Shown here: positions 26,803-35,410 of the stretch, piece by piece | How the letters are laid out: each line of letters starts with the position of its first letter | Position numbering within the stretch: the first letter of the stretch is position 1 | DNA from: Pseudomonas sp. H3(2019) | Lineage (GTDB): Bacteria > Pseudomonadota > Gammaproteobacteria > Pseudomonadales > Pseudomonadaceae | Assembly: GCF_007713465.1 (NCBI RefSeq) | Contig: NZ_VMSG01000008.1 | Span: forward strand, 124,001 to 188,000 | Reading direction: 5' to 3' | DNA length: 64,000 bases | Position numbers and translations under genes: made by a program | Notes under the pieces: generated by a model | Databases searched by the model: none | Seen by the model: only the letters and a program-made list of their open reading frames with translations | What the model was told of the DNA's origin: nothing

Positions 26803-26824
26803 AACTACACTGTGCAGTGTAGTT
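26803..26824. promoter_or_regulatory. TetR operator palindrome
   Basis: AACTACACTG, a two-base spacer and CAGTGTAGTT form a perfect inverted repeat between the divergent tetR and metallo-hydrolase genes. Confidence 0.75.
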
Positions 26825-26929
26825 GAGCGGTTGAAAAATAGAGTTTGCGGCTGACGCGTGCGTGCATTGGCCATTTATCGTCCGAAAAAGAAACGCCGCA
26901 CCTCGTCGGTTTTCTGGAGTCACTCAAAC

Positions 26930-27985
26930 ATGGCCACTTTCTCTTCCCCGGCGGATAGCGCCACTGAACTGAAAACGTCCCGGCAAGAGCAGGGGCAATA
27001 CCAAAATCATGCGGCCGTACCGGGGCAAGGTTTTCGCAAGACCCTGCAAATTTTCTGGAACATGATTTTCCACAAGCCGAGTAACACGCGACCGACCGGT
27101 GTTATTCCGGTTCAAGCACTGACTCTCGAACAGCTTCTCGACGCACCGAACCACAGCGTGTTTCGCCTGGGGCATTCCACCGTGCTGCTGAAACTGCGCG
27201 ACAAGTTCTGGCTGACCGATCCGGTCTTCGCCGAGCGTGCATCGCCGGTGCAATGGGCCGGCCCCAAACGCTTTCATCAACCACCGATCAGCCTGGAGGA
27301 GTTGCCACCGATCGAAGCGGTGATTCTGTCCCATGACCATTACGACCACCTCGATCGTCAGTCGATTCTCAAGCTGGCGGACAAAACCGGGCACTTTCTT
27401 GCGCCGCTGGGCGTGGGTGAGACGTTGATCAAATGGGGCGTCGATGCGAGCAAAGTGCGTCAGCTGGATTGGTGGGAAGGCACTCAGATCGAGGGGATTC
27501 ATTTCATTGCCACGCCTTCGCAGCACTTTTCCGGTCGCGGACTGTTCGATGGCAACAGCACGCTCTGGGCCTCTTGGGTGATGATTGATGGCGGCAAACG
27601 GATTTTCTTCAGTGGTGATACCGGTTACTTCGACGGTTTCAAAGCGATCGGCGAACAGTTCGGCCCCTTCGATCTGACACTGATGGAAACCGGCGCGTAC
27701 AACGTCGACTGGCCGCTCATCCACATGCAACCGGAAGAAACCCTGCAAGCCCACATCGACCTCAAGGGCCGTTGGCTGCTACCCATTCACAACGGCACTT
27801 TCGATTTGTCGATGCACGCATGGCATGAACCCTTCGACCGCATCTTGGCCTTGGCCTTGGAACGCAGTATTTCGATCACCACGCCACAGATGGGCGAAGC
27901 GTTCAGTCTTGAGCAGCCGCAGCGTGGAGAGGCCTGGTGGCTGGAGGTTGAAGAGACGACCGTTCAGTTGATCGTTAATGGCTAG
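26930..27985 (+). CDS. Metallo-beta-lactamase-fold hydrolase (NAPE-PLD/UlaG-like)
   Basis: A 351-residue MBL-fold enzyme. The dinuclear metal site motif SHDHYDHLD is at 134-142, preceded by the LGHSTVLLKL strand and followed by FFSGDTGYFDGF and a C-terminal PIHNGTFDLSMHAWHEP segment that supplies later His ligands. The pattern matches N-acyl-phosphatidylethanolamine phospholipase D-like/UlaG-like hydrolases. The substrate is unknown; a lipid or lactone is plausible. GGAG lies 11 bases before ATG 26930. It is controlled by the divergent TetR. Confidence 0.87.
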   Translation: MATFSSPADSATELKTSRQEQGQYQNHAAVPGQGFRKTLQIFWNMIFHKPSNTRPTGVIPVQALTLEQLLDAPNHSVFRLGHSTVLLKLRDKFWLTDPVFAERASPVQWAGPKRFHQPPISLEELPPIEAVILSHDHYDHLDRQSILKLADKTGHFLAPLGVGETLIKWGVDASKVRQLDWWEGTQIEGIHFIATPSQHFSGRGLFDGNSTLWASWVMIDGGKRIFFSGDTGYFDGFKAIGEQFGPFDLTLMETGAYNVDWPLIHMQPEETLQAHIDLKGRWLLPIHNGTFDLSMHAWHEPFDRILALALERSISITTPQMGEAFSLEQPQRGEAWWLEVEETTVQLIVNG

Positions 27986-28049
27986 GGACGTGCGCCTATT
28001 CCACGGATTGTTCTGCGCAGATGCTGGTACAGCAGACTCTGCCAGTGTT

Positions 28050-28065
28050 GGGGGGAAGGCCCCCC
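28050..28065. terminator. G6/C6 hairpin after the MBL hydrolase gene
   Basis: GGGGGG-AAGG-CCCCCC lies between the convergent hydrolase and HTH genes. No T run follows, so this is a probable terminator only. Confidence 0.4.
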
Positions 28066-28081
28066 ATTGGATGATTGGGTA

Positions 28082-28399
28082 TCACTCAATCATCGCGTAA
28101 TCCGCCCGCCCCACCGGATCAGGCGTAGAGCCTCTGACGCTCATGCCTCGGCCCGGTGCAAAGCCTGGAAAGAACACCAGGCCTTCGGCTTCAAGCCGAT
28201 AGGCGAGGGCCAGGCGGGTGACGTCGAGCACTTCACCGCCCGCTTCAAAACGGCGGATCGCTTCAACGGTAACCCCGGACTCCCTGGAAAACTCCTCCAG
28301 CGACCAGCCCAGCATCGCACGGGCTTGTGCGCTGTGTGCGGGGGTGAATTGGAAAAGGGCGATACGTTCCAGGGTGATTTTCATCGCAAGAGAGGCCAT
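28082..28399 (-). CDS. XRE-type helix-turn-helix protein
   Basis: A 105-residue protein with a Cro/CI-like HTH in ARAMLGWSLEEFSRESGVTVEAIRRFE (split about residues 26-52) followed by a 40-residue tail. ATG 28399 has GGAG seven bases upstream. It is a small repressor-like protein with no visible partner on its strand. It marks the left edge of the accessory segment. Confidence 0.8.
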   Translation of the reverse strand: MASLAMKITLERIALFQFTPAHSAQARAMLGWSLEEFSRESGVTVEAIRRFEAGGEVLDVTRLALAYRLEAEGLVFFPGFAPGRGMSVRGSTPDPVGRADYAMIE

Positions 28400-28493
28400 G
28401 GTTTTCTCCGGGTTCGAAATGGGTTATTCAATAAGTACTGTGTTTTTGTACAGTTGTTTTCGGCCCGGATCAAACTCAATTTTTTGATCGATG

Positions 28494-28592
28494 TTATTTC
28501 GCACCTTCGAGGTAGGCGGTGGGCGCTTGCCCCAGCACCCGGCGAAACATCGTCGAAAACGCCGCAGGGCTTTCGTGGCCGAAGTGCTGGTA
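28494..28592 (-). pseudogene. Remnant of an AraC-family regulator gene (C-terminal end only)
   Basis: Read in reverse, this stretch encodes FGHESPAAFSTMFRRVLGQ followed by APTAYLEGAK and a stop. This is the second HTH and C-terminus of an AraC-type activator, in which G-x-E-S-x-x-A-F-x-x-x-F-R-R is diagnostic. Upstream of that the frame loses all resemblance, so about 90 percent of the gene is missing. It is the only recognisable feature in the 342-base gap 28400-28741. It is likely a scar of the rearrangement that brought in the neighbouring accessory genes. Confidence 0.7.
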
Positions 28593-28741
28593 TTGGTGAT
28601 GCTTGGTTCGTAGCTCGGATAACTCTATGATTTCGAGTTTTAGCAAAGATACCAGTGGGGAGATTGCTAGCGTTGTTCGTCAGCCCTTTGAGCTTGAATG
28701 GGTTGAGGAGATCGTGCGACAGGACTGACAGGGAACCAGGA

Positions 28742-29434
28742 ATGCTGATATTCAACTGTACCGAAGCGGCCAGCAACTTCTTCAGCCGGGTCAACAAGGG
28801 CAAAAAAATCACCCCGGTGGATAGCAACCCACCGTCGCACACCATTGAGGAAGATGACCCGGACGACTTGGTCGAGCAATGGCTGGTCCATGCCATCACT
28901 GTCCAGCGCAAGCACGTGTTGCTCGTCATACACGTACAAACTCGTTACTGCATGATCTTCGCCGAATCGAAAAAGGCTGATCTTGAGGGGTTTATCCAAC
29001 GGTTTTCTGATCGCTGGATCAACGGCTTGATGTGCTATGCGATGCAGAATGACATTCTGCAGTGGGTGAACTACTCGCCGATGCTGGAGCGGTTCGAGGA
29101 GAGCTGTCATCTATACCGTATGTACAGGCGCAGTCATCGCAGTGCACAAAAACACATCGAACAAATCGCCTGGGTCTTCGAGGATTGCGCCGCTGAATGG
29201 GGCTCTTTGCCGCCGGACGAGATCATGGCTGGCCGCTTTGATGCACAGATGAACGACACCCTGAGAAACAGCAAAGGCCATAAAGACTATTTCTATCCGG
29301 ATGAAGAAATGATGGTGCACTGGTTACGAACATACTGCGGCCTCGATGAGCTTGGCATCCAGGCTGCGCGTGATCGACGTAAACAAGTGAGGCAGGAGCT
29401 TCGGGATCTGGAGAGGCATCTTCAACTGGGTTGA
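28742..29434 (+). CDS. DUF6933-like protein of unknown function
   Basis: ATG 28742 gives 230 residues; an AGGGAA site lies about eight bases upstream. The N-terminal part (MLIFNCTEAASNFF, then VEQWLVHAITVQRKHVLLVI with CMIFAES) matches the plan of DUF6933-type domains, which begin M-h-h-x-C-T and contain a W-x-A/V-x-x-h strand followed by a nucleotidyl-like core. The C-terminal third is helical and charged. It has no signal peptide or membrane segment. Its neighbour 29474-30433 converges on it. Such proteins are common in accessory regions, but no activity is known. Confidence 0.6.
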   Translation: MLIFNCTEAASNFFSRVNKGKKITPVDSNPPSHTIEEDDPDDLVEQWLVHAITVQRKHVLLVIHVQTRYCMIFAESKKADLEGFIQRFSDRWINGLMCYAMQNDILQWVNYSPMLERFEESCHLYRMYRRSHRSAQKHIEQIAWVFEDCAAEWGSLPPDEIMAGRFDAQMNDTLRNSKGHKDYFYPDEEMMVHWLRTYCGLDELGIQAARDRRKQVRQELRDLERHLQLG

Positions 29435-29473
29435 GGTGTAACGTGACGTTACGTTAGCAATGTGAGCCACTGG

Positions 29474-30433
29474 TTACTTGCCCTCCAACCCCGGCACCTC
29501 CCGAACAATGAAGTGATCCAGATTCTCGATATCACCACTGAACACCCCGAACGTCTTCTCGGGGTTTTTCTTGCTTGGTACCTGCTTCAATTCCGGCGTC
29601 ACGCCATAGAAGAAGCAATAAAGCTCCCGCTCGCTGTCGATGGCGCTCTTGATTTCTTCCAGGAAAGCTTTGCGCTTGCGGTAGTTCTCGATCAGGTTTT
29701 TGCTCAGGTAAACGTTCACCGAGTAGGGCTTCTTGTCGAGCCAGACCTTCTTCTCGAAATCGATGCGGAAGCTGGTGTTGTAGTCCTTGATGGCTTTGAT
29801 CTTGCCCCAGTAAATCAGCCCCTTGTTGTCCTGCAGGTATTCGATTTTCTTGAAGAACGCGCTGTAAGACGCGGTGTGCTCGCCAATCTTCAGCGGCATG
29901 CGTTTGAGCAGGTCCTTGTTATCGAAATTCGATACGAAGCACTCCACTGGGTGAGCGAAGACGCTGGTTTTGTCCGGTGCCGACTCGCGAGTCGGGTGCT
30001 CGGTAGCGCTGGTCGTGGCGGAAGGTTTTGGCTGATCCCGAGGTGCATCGACATCCGGCAGTGGAGTGGCTGGCTTACGCACATACTGACGCCGGGTCAG
30101 CAGCAGCTCTGACGGAAAATGCTCCTCCGGCCCGTCGTCCGTTTCTGCACCTTCTGACGCCGGCGTTCTGAGGCTGACATAAGGGCAGCCTTCGATATGC
30201 CGGGTGCCGGGCAGGTTCTTGAAGTGCGGCGTGCGGATGTAATTGACGTTTTTCGCGTTGAACGTCCCCAGCCCATTCGCCTCGTCGAACGCCGTGCGAC
30301 AGTCGTCGTTGGGGCATTGAAAGCGCTCCTTGGCCGAGTCGAAATCCATGGTCTCGTCGAAGTTCAGATCGCGCACGTCATAGATCGACAGCTTGTCGTC
30401 GAGGCTGATGCAGTAGGCGGTGTCGAATTTCAT
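29474..30433 (-). CDS. Hypothetical protein with CoiA-like zinc-binding N-terminus
   Basis: A 319-residue soluble protein not confidently assigned to a family. Near the N-terminus the pattern FQCPNDDCRTAF (Cys40, Cys45), then RTPHFKNLPGTRHIEGCPY (His70 or His79, Cys83), resembles the zinc-ribbon-like entry segment of CoiA-like and related nuclease-associated proteins, where it precedes P-H-F. The middle (about 95-150) is Pro/Thr-rich and disordered; the C-terminal half is rich in Lys/Tyr and may be a mixed alpha/beta domain. No nuclease catalytic motif is apparent. It is convergent with the DUF6933-like gene. Confidence 0.6.
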   Translation of the reverse strand: MKFDTAYCISLDDKLSIYDVRDLNFDETMDFDSAKERFQCPNDDCRTAFDEANGLGTFNAKNVNYIRTPHFKNLPGTRHIEGCPYVSLRTPASEGAETDDGPEEHFPSELLLTRRQYVRKPATPLPDVDAPRDQPKPSATTSATEHPTRESAPDKTSVFAHPVECFVSNFDNKDLLKRMPLKIGEHTASYSAFFKKIEYLQDNKGLIYWGKIKAIKDYNTSFRIDFEKKVWLDKKPYSVNVYLSKNLIENYRKRKAFLEEIKSAIDSERELYCFFYGVTPELKQVPSKKNPEKTFGVFSGDIENLDHFIVREVPGLEGK

Positions 30434-30647
30434 GCGCGCTCGGGTCCTTGAGAGGTAGGTGGCGTATTAATAGCGGGTGGCGCGTGATGGCGCACCTGTT
30501 GATTCACGTTTGTCGCATCAACGCCCACTGCAATTGGACAAGACCCCATAGCCTGACTAGCGTTGTCAGATGGCGCGTAGGGTTCCATGCCTCAGACTGA
30601 GGCACCGTTGCGGGCTGACTGTCTGTTGCCCCTACAAGGAGGTAAGG

Positions 30648-31625
30648 ATGTTTGGGTCGGTCGTTCTGGACGCGATTCTCGGGATGTTGGCGCTGTTCAC
30701 GCTGCTGGGTATTTTCGTCACCACCCTCACTGAAATCATTCAATCCTTCTTCCAGAAGGTCCGGGCGAAGTACCTTTATAACGCCCTGAAGCTGTTGTTC
30801 ACCGGCAAATTGAAGGGGCTGAACGACAGCGACCTGGCGTTCTTCCAGCAGGTGCTTGATCACCCGATGATCCAGTCCATGGCGCCACCGGGCAATCGCC
30901 CCAGTTACCTGGACCCGGCGATACTGGCGCAGGTAGTGATCACGCTGTTGCTGCACAAAGACGACACCACGACCCTCGATATTCCCCTCGACGAACTCAA
31001 TGCGGCCCTGACCAAAGGCATTGCGCAGGTTCCCTCTGAGCACTTGCGCCGCGCACTGTCGACGATGCTTGCGGCGGCCCAGGCCAACGTCACCACGGCC
31101 CAGGAACTGCTGTGCGCGTTCAAGACCCGGCTGGAGCACTGGATCAATGCGGTCATGGACCGCGCCGAAGGCTGGATGCGGCGTAATGCCAAAGTTGTCT
31201 CGCTGGTCTGCTCGCTGGTGATTTGCCTGGTGCTCAACGTCAACGCGTTTGACCTCATGCAAGGCATGGTGCGCAATGACACGTTGCACGCGGCAGGCAT
31301 GCAGATGGCCAACAATCTGGTGACGAACAGCGCATCCGCAGCGCTCGATCAAGCCTGCGCGAATCGGGACGACAAGGCCCAATGCCAGTTCGATTCGGCA
31401 TTGAGCAGTTTGCAGGCGCTGCCTCAGGGCGCTATCGGCTGGAACAACCCGCCGGCGTTTTTACACCACGATCAGAACAACAAAATCGCCTGGTTCGGCT
31501 ACTGGTTGCTTGGGGTCATGACGGCGGCGTTGGCTGCCTCGTTGGGCGGCGACTTCTGGTTCAAGATGTTGAGCCAGATGATTCGCCTGACGGGCAGCAA
31601 AACGGTCCCACAGCCCAAGCCCTGA
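30648..31625 (+). CDS. Three-pass membrane protein, partner of the metacaspase fusion
   Basis: ATG 30648 follows an ideal AAGGAGG site and gives 325 residues. Hydrophobic helices are at about 6-33, 182-202 and 281-301. The segment 34-181 is helical with a LDPAILAQVVITLL stretch. The peptide INAVMDRAEGWMRRNA just before helix 2 matches a motif (W-h-x-x-x-M-D-R-a-x-G-W-x-x-R) I know from a widespread family of uncharacterised bacterial membrane proteins. The loop 203-280, with Cys237 and Cys246, is probably periplasmic. It is 34 bases upstream of the phospholipase/caspase gene and surely co-transcribed, so it is a candidate anchor, sensor or protease substrate. Confidence 0.75.
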   Translation: MFGSVVLDAILGMLALFTLLGIFVTTLTEIIQSFFQKVRAKYLYNALKLLFTGKLKGLNDSDLAFFQQVLDHPMIQSMAPPGNRPSYLDPAILAQVVITLLLHKDDTTTLDIPLDELNAALTKGIAQVPSEHLRRALSTMLAAAQANVTTAQELLCAFKTRLEHWINAVMDRAEGWMRRNAKVVSLVCSLVICLVLNVNAFDLMQGMVRNDTLHAAGMQMANNLVTNSASAALDQACANRDDKAQCQFDSALSSLQALPQGAIGWNNPPAFLHHDQNNKIAWFGYWLLGVMTAALAASLGGDFWFKMLSQMIRLTGSKTVPQPKP

Positions 31626-31659
31626 GCGTGATCGGGCACATCAACTCAGGGAGAGCAGC

Positions 31660-34600
31660 ATGTCGAACAACTGGCCCGACGAGATTAAGCACGTCGTTGT
31701 GCTGATGATGGAAAACCGCTCGTTCGATCATCTGCTGGGGGATTACACCAGCATCAACCCTGCGTGCGACGGCATCGACCGTAAAGCGCCCAGCAGCAAC
31801 CCGCTGAAGGACGCCAGTGGCAATTCAGCGGTGATCACTCAAACGGCGGAAACACCTGACTACTTTGCCCTGTGGGCGCCGCCCGCACCTTCGCCACCGG
31901 CGCTGCCGGCCAAGGACAGCGAAGGTTTCGACCTCGGTCACGAGTTCGTCGATGTGGTGAAGCAACTGGATGTGTCACTCAAGACCAGCCTGACCACACC
32001 CAAGCTCGATGGCTTTGCGCAGGACGCCTACGACAAGGCTCGCAACGATCTGAAGGTGTACAAAACTTACTCGCAATCCATGGCCCAGCGGGCGATGAAC
32101 TACATCCCGTTTGGTGCCACGCCAGCCGCCGATCCGCTGCCGGCGATCCAGGGGCTGGCGCGCAACTTTACCGTGTGCGACCGCTGGTTTGCCTCGGTGC
32201 CGGGCCCGACCTGGCCGAACCGTTTTTTCGCCATGCTCGGCAGTTGCAACGGCCACTTGCTGATGCCGTCCACGGGCACGGTGCTGGCCGGTATCAAAAG
32301 CCTGATTGCGCAGTTTGGTGGCGACAGCATTTTTTCGCTGCTGCGTGACAAGGGCCACGATGTGCGCATTTATTCCGATGGCGCCATCCCGCTGGCGGCG
32401 TTGGTCAAAGGTGGTTTGCAGCACATGAGCATCGACGACTTCAAATCGGATGTCGCTGGTAACAAGCTCCCTGAGCTGTCCTGGATCGAGCCGAGTTATG
32501 GCCTGCTCAACGGCAAGCTCGGGCCCAACGTGTCGCACCATCCACCGGAAGACCTGCGTTTTGGCGATCAGTTTGTCGGCGAGGTGTTCAATGCCTTGTC
32601 GGACAACACAGACCTCTGGAGCAAAACCCTGTTCGTGCTGCTGTACGACGAGCACGGCGGTTTCCATGACCATGTGGTGCCACCGACTTGCGTGGCGACG
32701 GGTTCAACGGTTGATGTCGACTGGCCCAATCCCTTCACTCGTCTCGGCATCCGTGTACCGGCGATCCTCGCTTCGCCCTGGCTCAATCCCGGCCTGATCC
32801 CGTGGACCGACAACCTCCAGGCGCAACATTACGATCACACCAGTTTGCTGGCCTTTCTCTGCGATCATTTCCAACTGCCGCGCAGTGCCTTGGGTGCAAG
32901 GGTGGTGGCGGCCCAGCACTTCGGCAATGCGCCGATCTGGCGCGCTGCCGCAAACCTTGCTCCGGCGCCGAAACTGGCAGCCACCGCCGTGCCAAGCCGC
33001 GCCGGGCTGCCACTGATCGAGTCCCAACTAGCGACCCAAAGCCGGCAGGTGGTGGACAGCGCCACCGGTTACCTCGACGGTCTTGATCCGGAGCAGATCT
33101 GGAAAAACAGCGCCCAAGGCGTCAGCAGTTTCCTCGACAGTCGCACCCGTGCACTGGTTGATCCTGGCCAGGCCGCCCTCACGTCCGCCGCGCCCAGTGC
33201 CGACAGCCTGGAAGCGAAACTGCGGCGCCTGCAGGATTTGATGGCCACCGCCCACGGTCAAACGGTAGCTGCCGTTGCAACGCCCGCCGTCAAAACCTTG
33301 CAAGTTGGGGCGGTGCCGGCTGTTGTGCCTGCGCAACTGCGAGTCCTGTGCCTGCCGGGTGTGGGATTCACGCAACCCGCCAATGGGCAGGGCAGTACCG
33401 ACGCGAACTGGCAGGAACAATGGCGCACGCTGATCCGCAGCCAACTGGCGCAGAACGGTCGCGTTATCGACGACCAGGACATCGACTTTCTGCCCTTCGA
33501 TGACCAACTCAAGGATGGACCGGACTTCGCCCAGATCACCCGCGGCCTGGCCATGCTGCGGGACGACGCCCGGGGCAAGGCCGACGAGGATTTCGGCAGT
33601 TGGGGCCTGCCGGTCAATCAGATGCTGCGCACCACCGTCGGCGCCATCGTGCAGTGGATCGAAGACGCCGATTTACGCACCGCACTGACTCAACATCTGC
33701 TGGAAAAAATCGACGCGTTCAACCCACAGATCATCTTCGCCCAAGGGCTCGGCAGCCTGATCGGTTACGACGCCTTGCGCCGTTCGGTGGCCAAGAAAGG
33801 TTCGGCGCTGAAACTCATCGATGGCCGGGTATTCGTCAGCTTCGGCTCGCCGATCGCGCTGCCGTTGGTGATGCGCGAAGTGTGGGGCGGACGGGTCATG
33901 CGCCTGAGCGAAAACGGCCGAGGCATTCGCCGTTGGTTCCACCTCTACAACCCCAACGACGGCTTGCTGACCCGGCCGATTACCTCGCCAGACTCAGCGC
34001 GGGTCGACCTGCAAACCGAGTTCAGCGTGCCGCTGCGTGATGACCTGCTCGACCTCAATCACGCAGCCCAGGCTTACTTGTCGTCCGCCACCAGCCAGAC
34101 CGGCCTCTGGCCACAACTGGCCCGCGACGTGGTGGCGGCAGGTGCTCTGGAAGTGCCGGCGTTCCTGTCCCGCAGCGGCCAACGCAAACGCCGCGCCCTG
34201 GTGGTCGGCATCAACGACTACCCCGAACCGGGCGCACGCCTCGACGGCTGCATCAACGACACCTACCTGATCAGCCGCATGCTTCAGGAAAGCGGCTACG
34301 ACGCCGGCGACATTCGGTTGCTGCACGACGCCCGAGCGACGCGGGCGAACTTCGTCGAGCGCCTCGAATGGCTGGTAGAAGGCGCCCGCGCCGGCGACGA
34401 GCGCGTGCTGTTCTATTCCGGCCACGGCACCCAACTGCCGGCCTACAGCAGCAGCGGCGAAGCCGACCGCATGGACGAAACCCTGGTGCTCTACGACTTC
34501 GACTGGGACGACGAAAACACCCACTTCACCGACAAACTGTTCCGCCAGTTCTACAGCCACTTGCCGTTCGACCCGAACGGCCACGGCGCCAAACTGACCG

Positions 34601-35166
34601 TCATGTTCGACTGCTGCTACGCCGGCGGCATGACCCGCGGCAACGGCCGCGTACGCGGCATCACCCCACCCAGCGACATCCGCCACCGCATGCTGCGCTG
34701 GGACCCCTACGCTGGCGACTGGGACCGCCGGGTGTACGCCGCCGACAGCGACGGCCGCGACTTCAGCGAACACGACCACACATCCCGCGGACTCACCCGC
34801 ACCCGCAGCACCCAAGGCGCCGCCACCGGCCTGCGCCCCGAGAAAAAAGCCCAACTGCAGCGCCAAGGCAAACTCTACGGCCACCACGGCCCCTACATGC
34901 CCCTGATGCTCTACGCCGCCCGGGAAAACGAAAAAGCCAACGAATACGAAGTCGGCTCCAGCAGCTATGGCGCCTTCACCTACGCCGTGGTCGAACAACT
35001 GCGCAAGTTGCATCAGGAAAATGCGACGTTGGGGTTTGATCAGTTGATTGCGCAGGTGGGCAAAGTGCTGAGCGCCAGGTCACTGGGGCAGACACCGGAG
35101 ATCGTCGGGCCGAGCGGGGTGAGGGACGCGGTGTGCCCGTGGAAGATTAGTGGGTTGGGGAAATGA
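31660..35166 (+). CDS. Phospholipase C-like / alpha-beta-hydrolase-like / metacaspase fusion protein
   Basis: A 1168-residue protein with three parts. Residues about 8-405 are a phosphoesterase of the bacterial phospholipase C/acid phosphatase family: MMENRSFDHLLGDY (16-29), DEHGGFHDHVVPP (330-342) and YDHTSLLAF (391-399) supply the metal and catalytic positions. Residues about 560-760 look like an alpha/beta-hydrolase with a Ser-containing elbow, AQGLGSLIGYDAL (694-706). Residues about 844-1165 are a peptidase C14 domain of metacaspase type: LDGCINDT (861-868), YSGHGTQ with catalytic His922, and FDCCYAGG with catalytic Cys986. All key residues are intact. There is no signal peptide. The preceding membrane-protein gene is in the same operon. 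Proteolytic control of a membrane-damaging enzyme is the obvious hypothesis, but no activity is shown. Confidence 0.85.
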   Translation: MSNNWPDEIKHVVVLMMENRSFDHLLGDYTSINPACDGIDRKAPSSNPLKDASGNSAVITQTAETPDYFALWAPPAPSPPALPAKDSEGFDLGHEFVDVVKQLDVSLKTSLTTPKLDGFAQDAYDKARNDLKVYKTYSQSMAQRAMNYIPFGATPAADPLPAIQGLARNFTVCDRWFASVPGPTWPNRFFAMLGSCNGHLLMPSTGTVLAGIKSLIAQFGGDSIFSLLRDKGHDVRIYSDGAIPLAALVKGGLQHMSIDDFKSDVAGNKLPELSWIEPSYGLLNGKLGPNVSHHPPEDLRFGDQFVGEVFNALSDNTDLWSKTLFVLLYDEHGGFHDHVVPPTCVATGSTVDVDWPNPFTRLGIRVPAILASPWLNPGLIPWTDNLQAQHYDHTSLLAFLCDHFQLPRSALGARVVAAQHFGNAPIWRAAANLAPAPKLAATAVPSRAGLPLIESQLATQSRQVVDSATGYLDGLDPEQIWKNSAQGVSSFLDSRTRALVDPGQAALTSAAPSADSLEAKLRRLQDLMATAHGQTVAAVATPAVKTLQVGAVPAVVPAQLRVLCLPGVGFTQPANGQGSTDANWQEQWRTLIRSQLAQNGRVIDDQDIDFLPFDDQLKDGPDFAQITRGLAMLRDDARGKADEDFGSWGLPVNQMLRTTVGAIVQWIEDADLRTALTQHLLEKIDAFNPQIIFAQGLGSLIGYDALRRSVAKKGSALKLIDGRVFVSFGSPIALPLVMREVWGGRVMRLSENGRGIRRWFHLYNPNDGLLTRPITSPDSARVDLQTEFSVPLRDDLLDLNHAAQAYLSSATSQTGLWPQLARDVVAAGALEVPAFLSRSGQRKRRALVVGINDYPEPGARLDGCINDTYLISRMLQESGYDAGDIRLLHDARATRANFVERLEWLVEGARAGDERVLFYSGHGTQLPAYSSSGEADRMDETLVLYDFDWDDENTHFTDKLFRQFYSHLPFDPNGHGAKLTVMFDCCYAGGMTRGNGRVRGITPPSDIRHRMLRWDPYAGDWDRRVYAADSDGRDFSEHDHTSRGLTRTRSTQGAATGLRPEKKAQLQRQGKLYGHHGPYMPLMLYAARENEKANEYEVGSSSYGAFTYAVVEQLRKLHQENATLGFDQLIAQVGKVLSARSLGQTPEIVGPSGVRDAVCPWKISGLGK

Positions 35167-35196
35167 TCTCGTAACCCTTGATACAGCCAAAGAAAA

Positions 35197-35221
35197 GGGC
35201 CGCAGGAAAATCCTGCGGCCC
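35197..35221. terminator. Strong hairpin after the metacaspase fusion gene
   Basis: A perfect 11-bp stem GGGCCGCAGGA with loop AAA. A T-poor tail makes it imperfect as an intrinsic terminator in the forward direction. Confidence 0.6.
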
Positions 35222-35257
35222 CGATAACACCGAATCCCAAACCCACCGCCGATCCCC

Positions 35258-35284
35258 TGTGGGAGCGAGCTTGCTCGCGATGGT
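35258..35284. repeat. Single REP palindrome
   Basis: TGTGGGAGCGAGCTTGCTCG followed by CGATGG, the Pseudomonas REP type also seen as pairs at 59938-60007 and 62822-62911. Confidence 0.85.
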
Positions 35285-35410
35285 GATCGGATTGCTTCAT
35301 CGGCAGTCGAGGGTCTTGAGAAGTCATTTTTGACAGACGGTCAGCTCGACACCTTGTCTATCGAAATTCTACGACTTGGGCTAGCTTGGCTAACGCTATG
35401 GAGGTGCCAA

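Noticed and set aside
31660..35166. Type VI secretion phospholipase effector
   Set aside because: Not excluded, but no VgrG, PAAR, Hcp, adaptor or obvious immunity gene lies in the window, and a metacaspase tail is not a feature of known Tle families.
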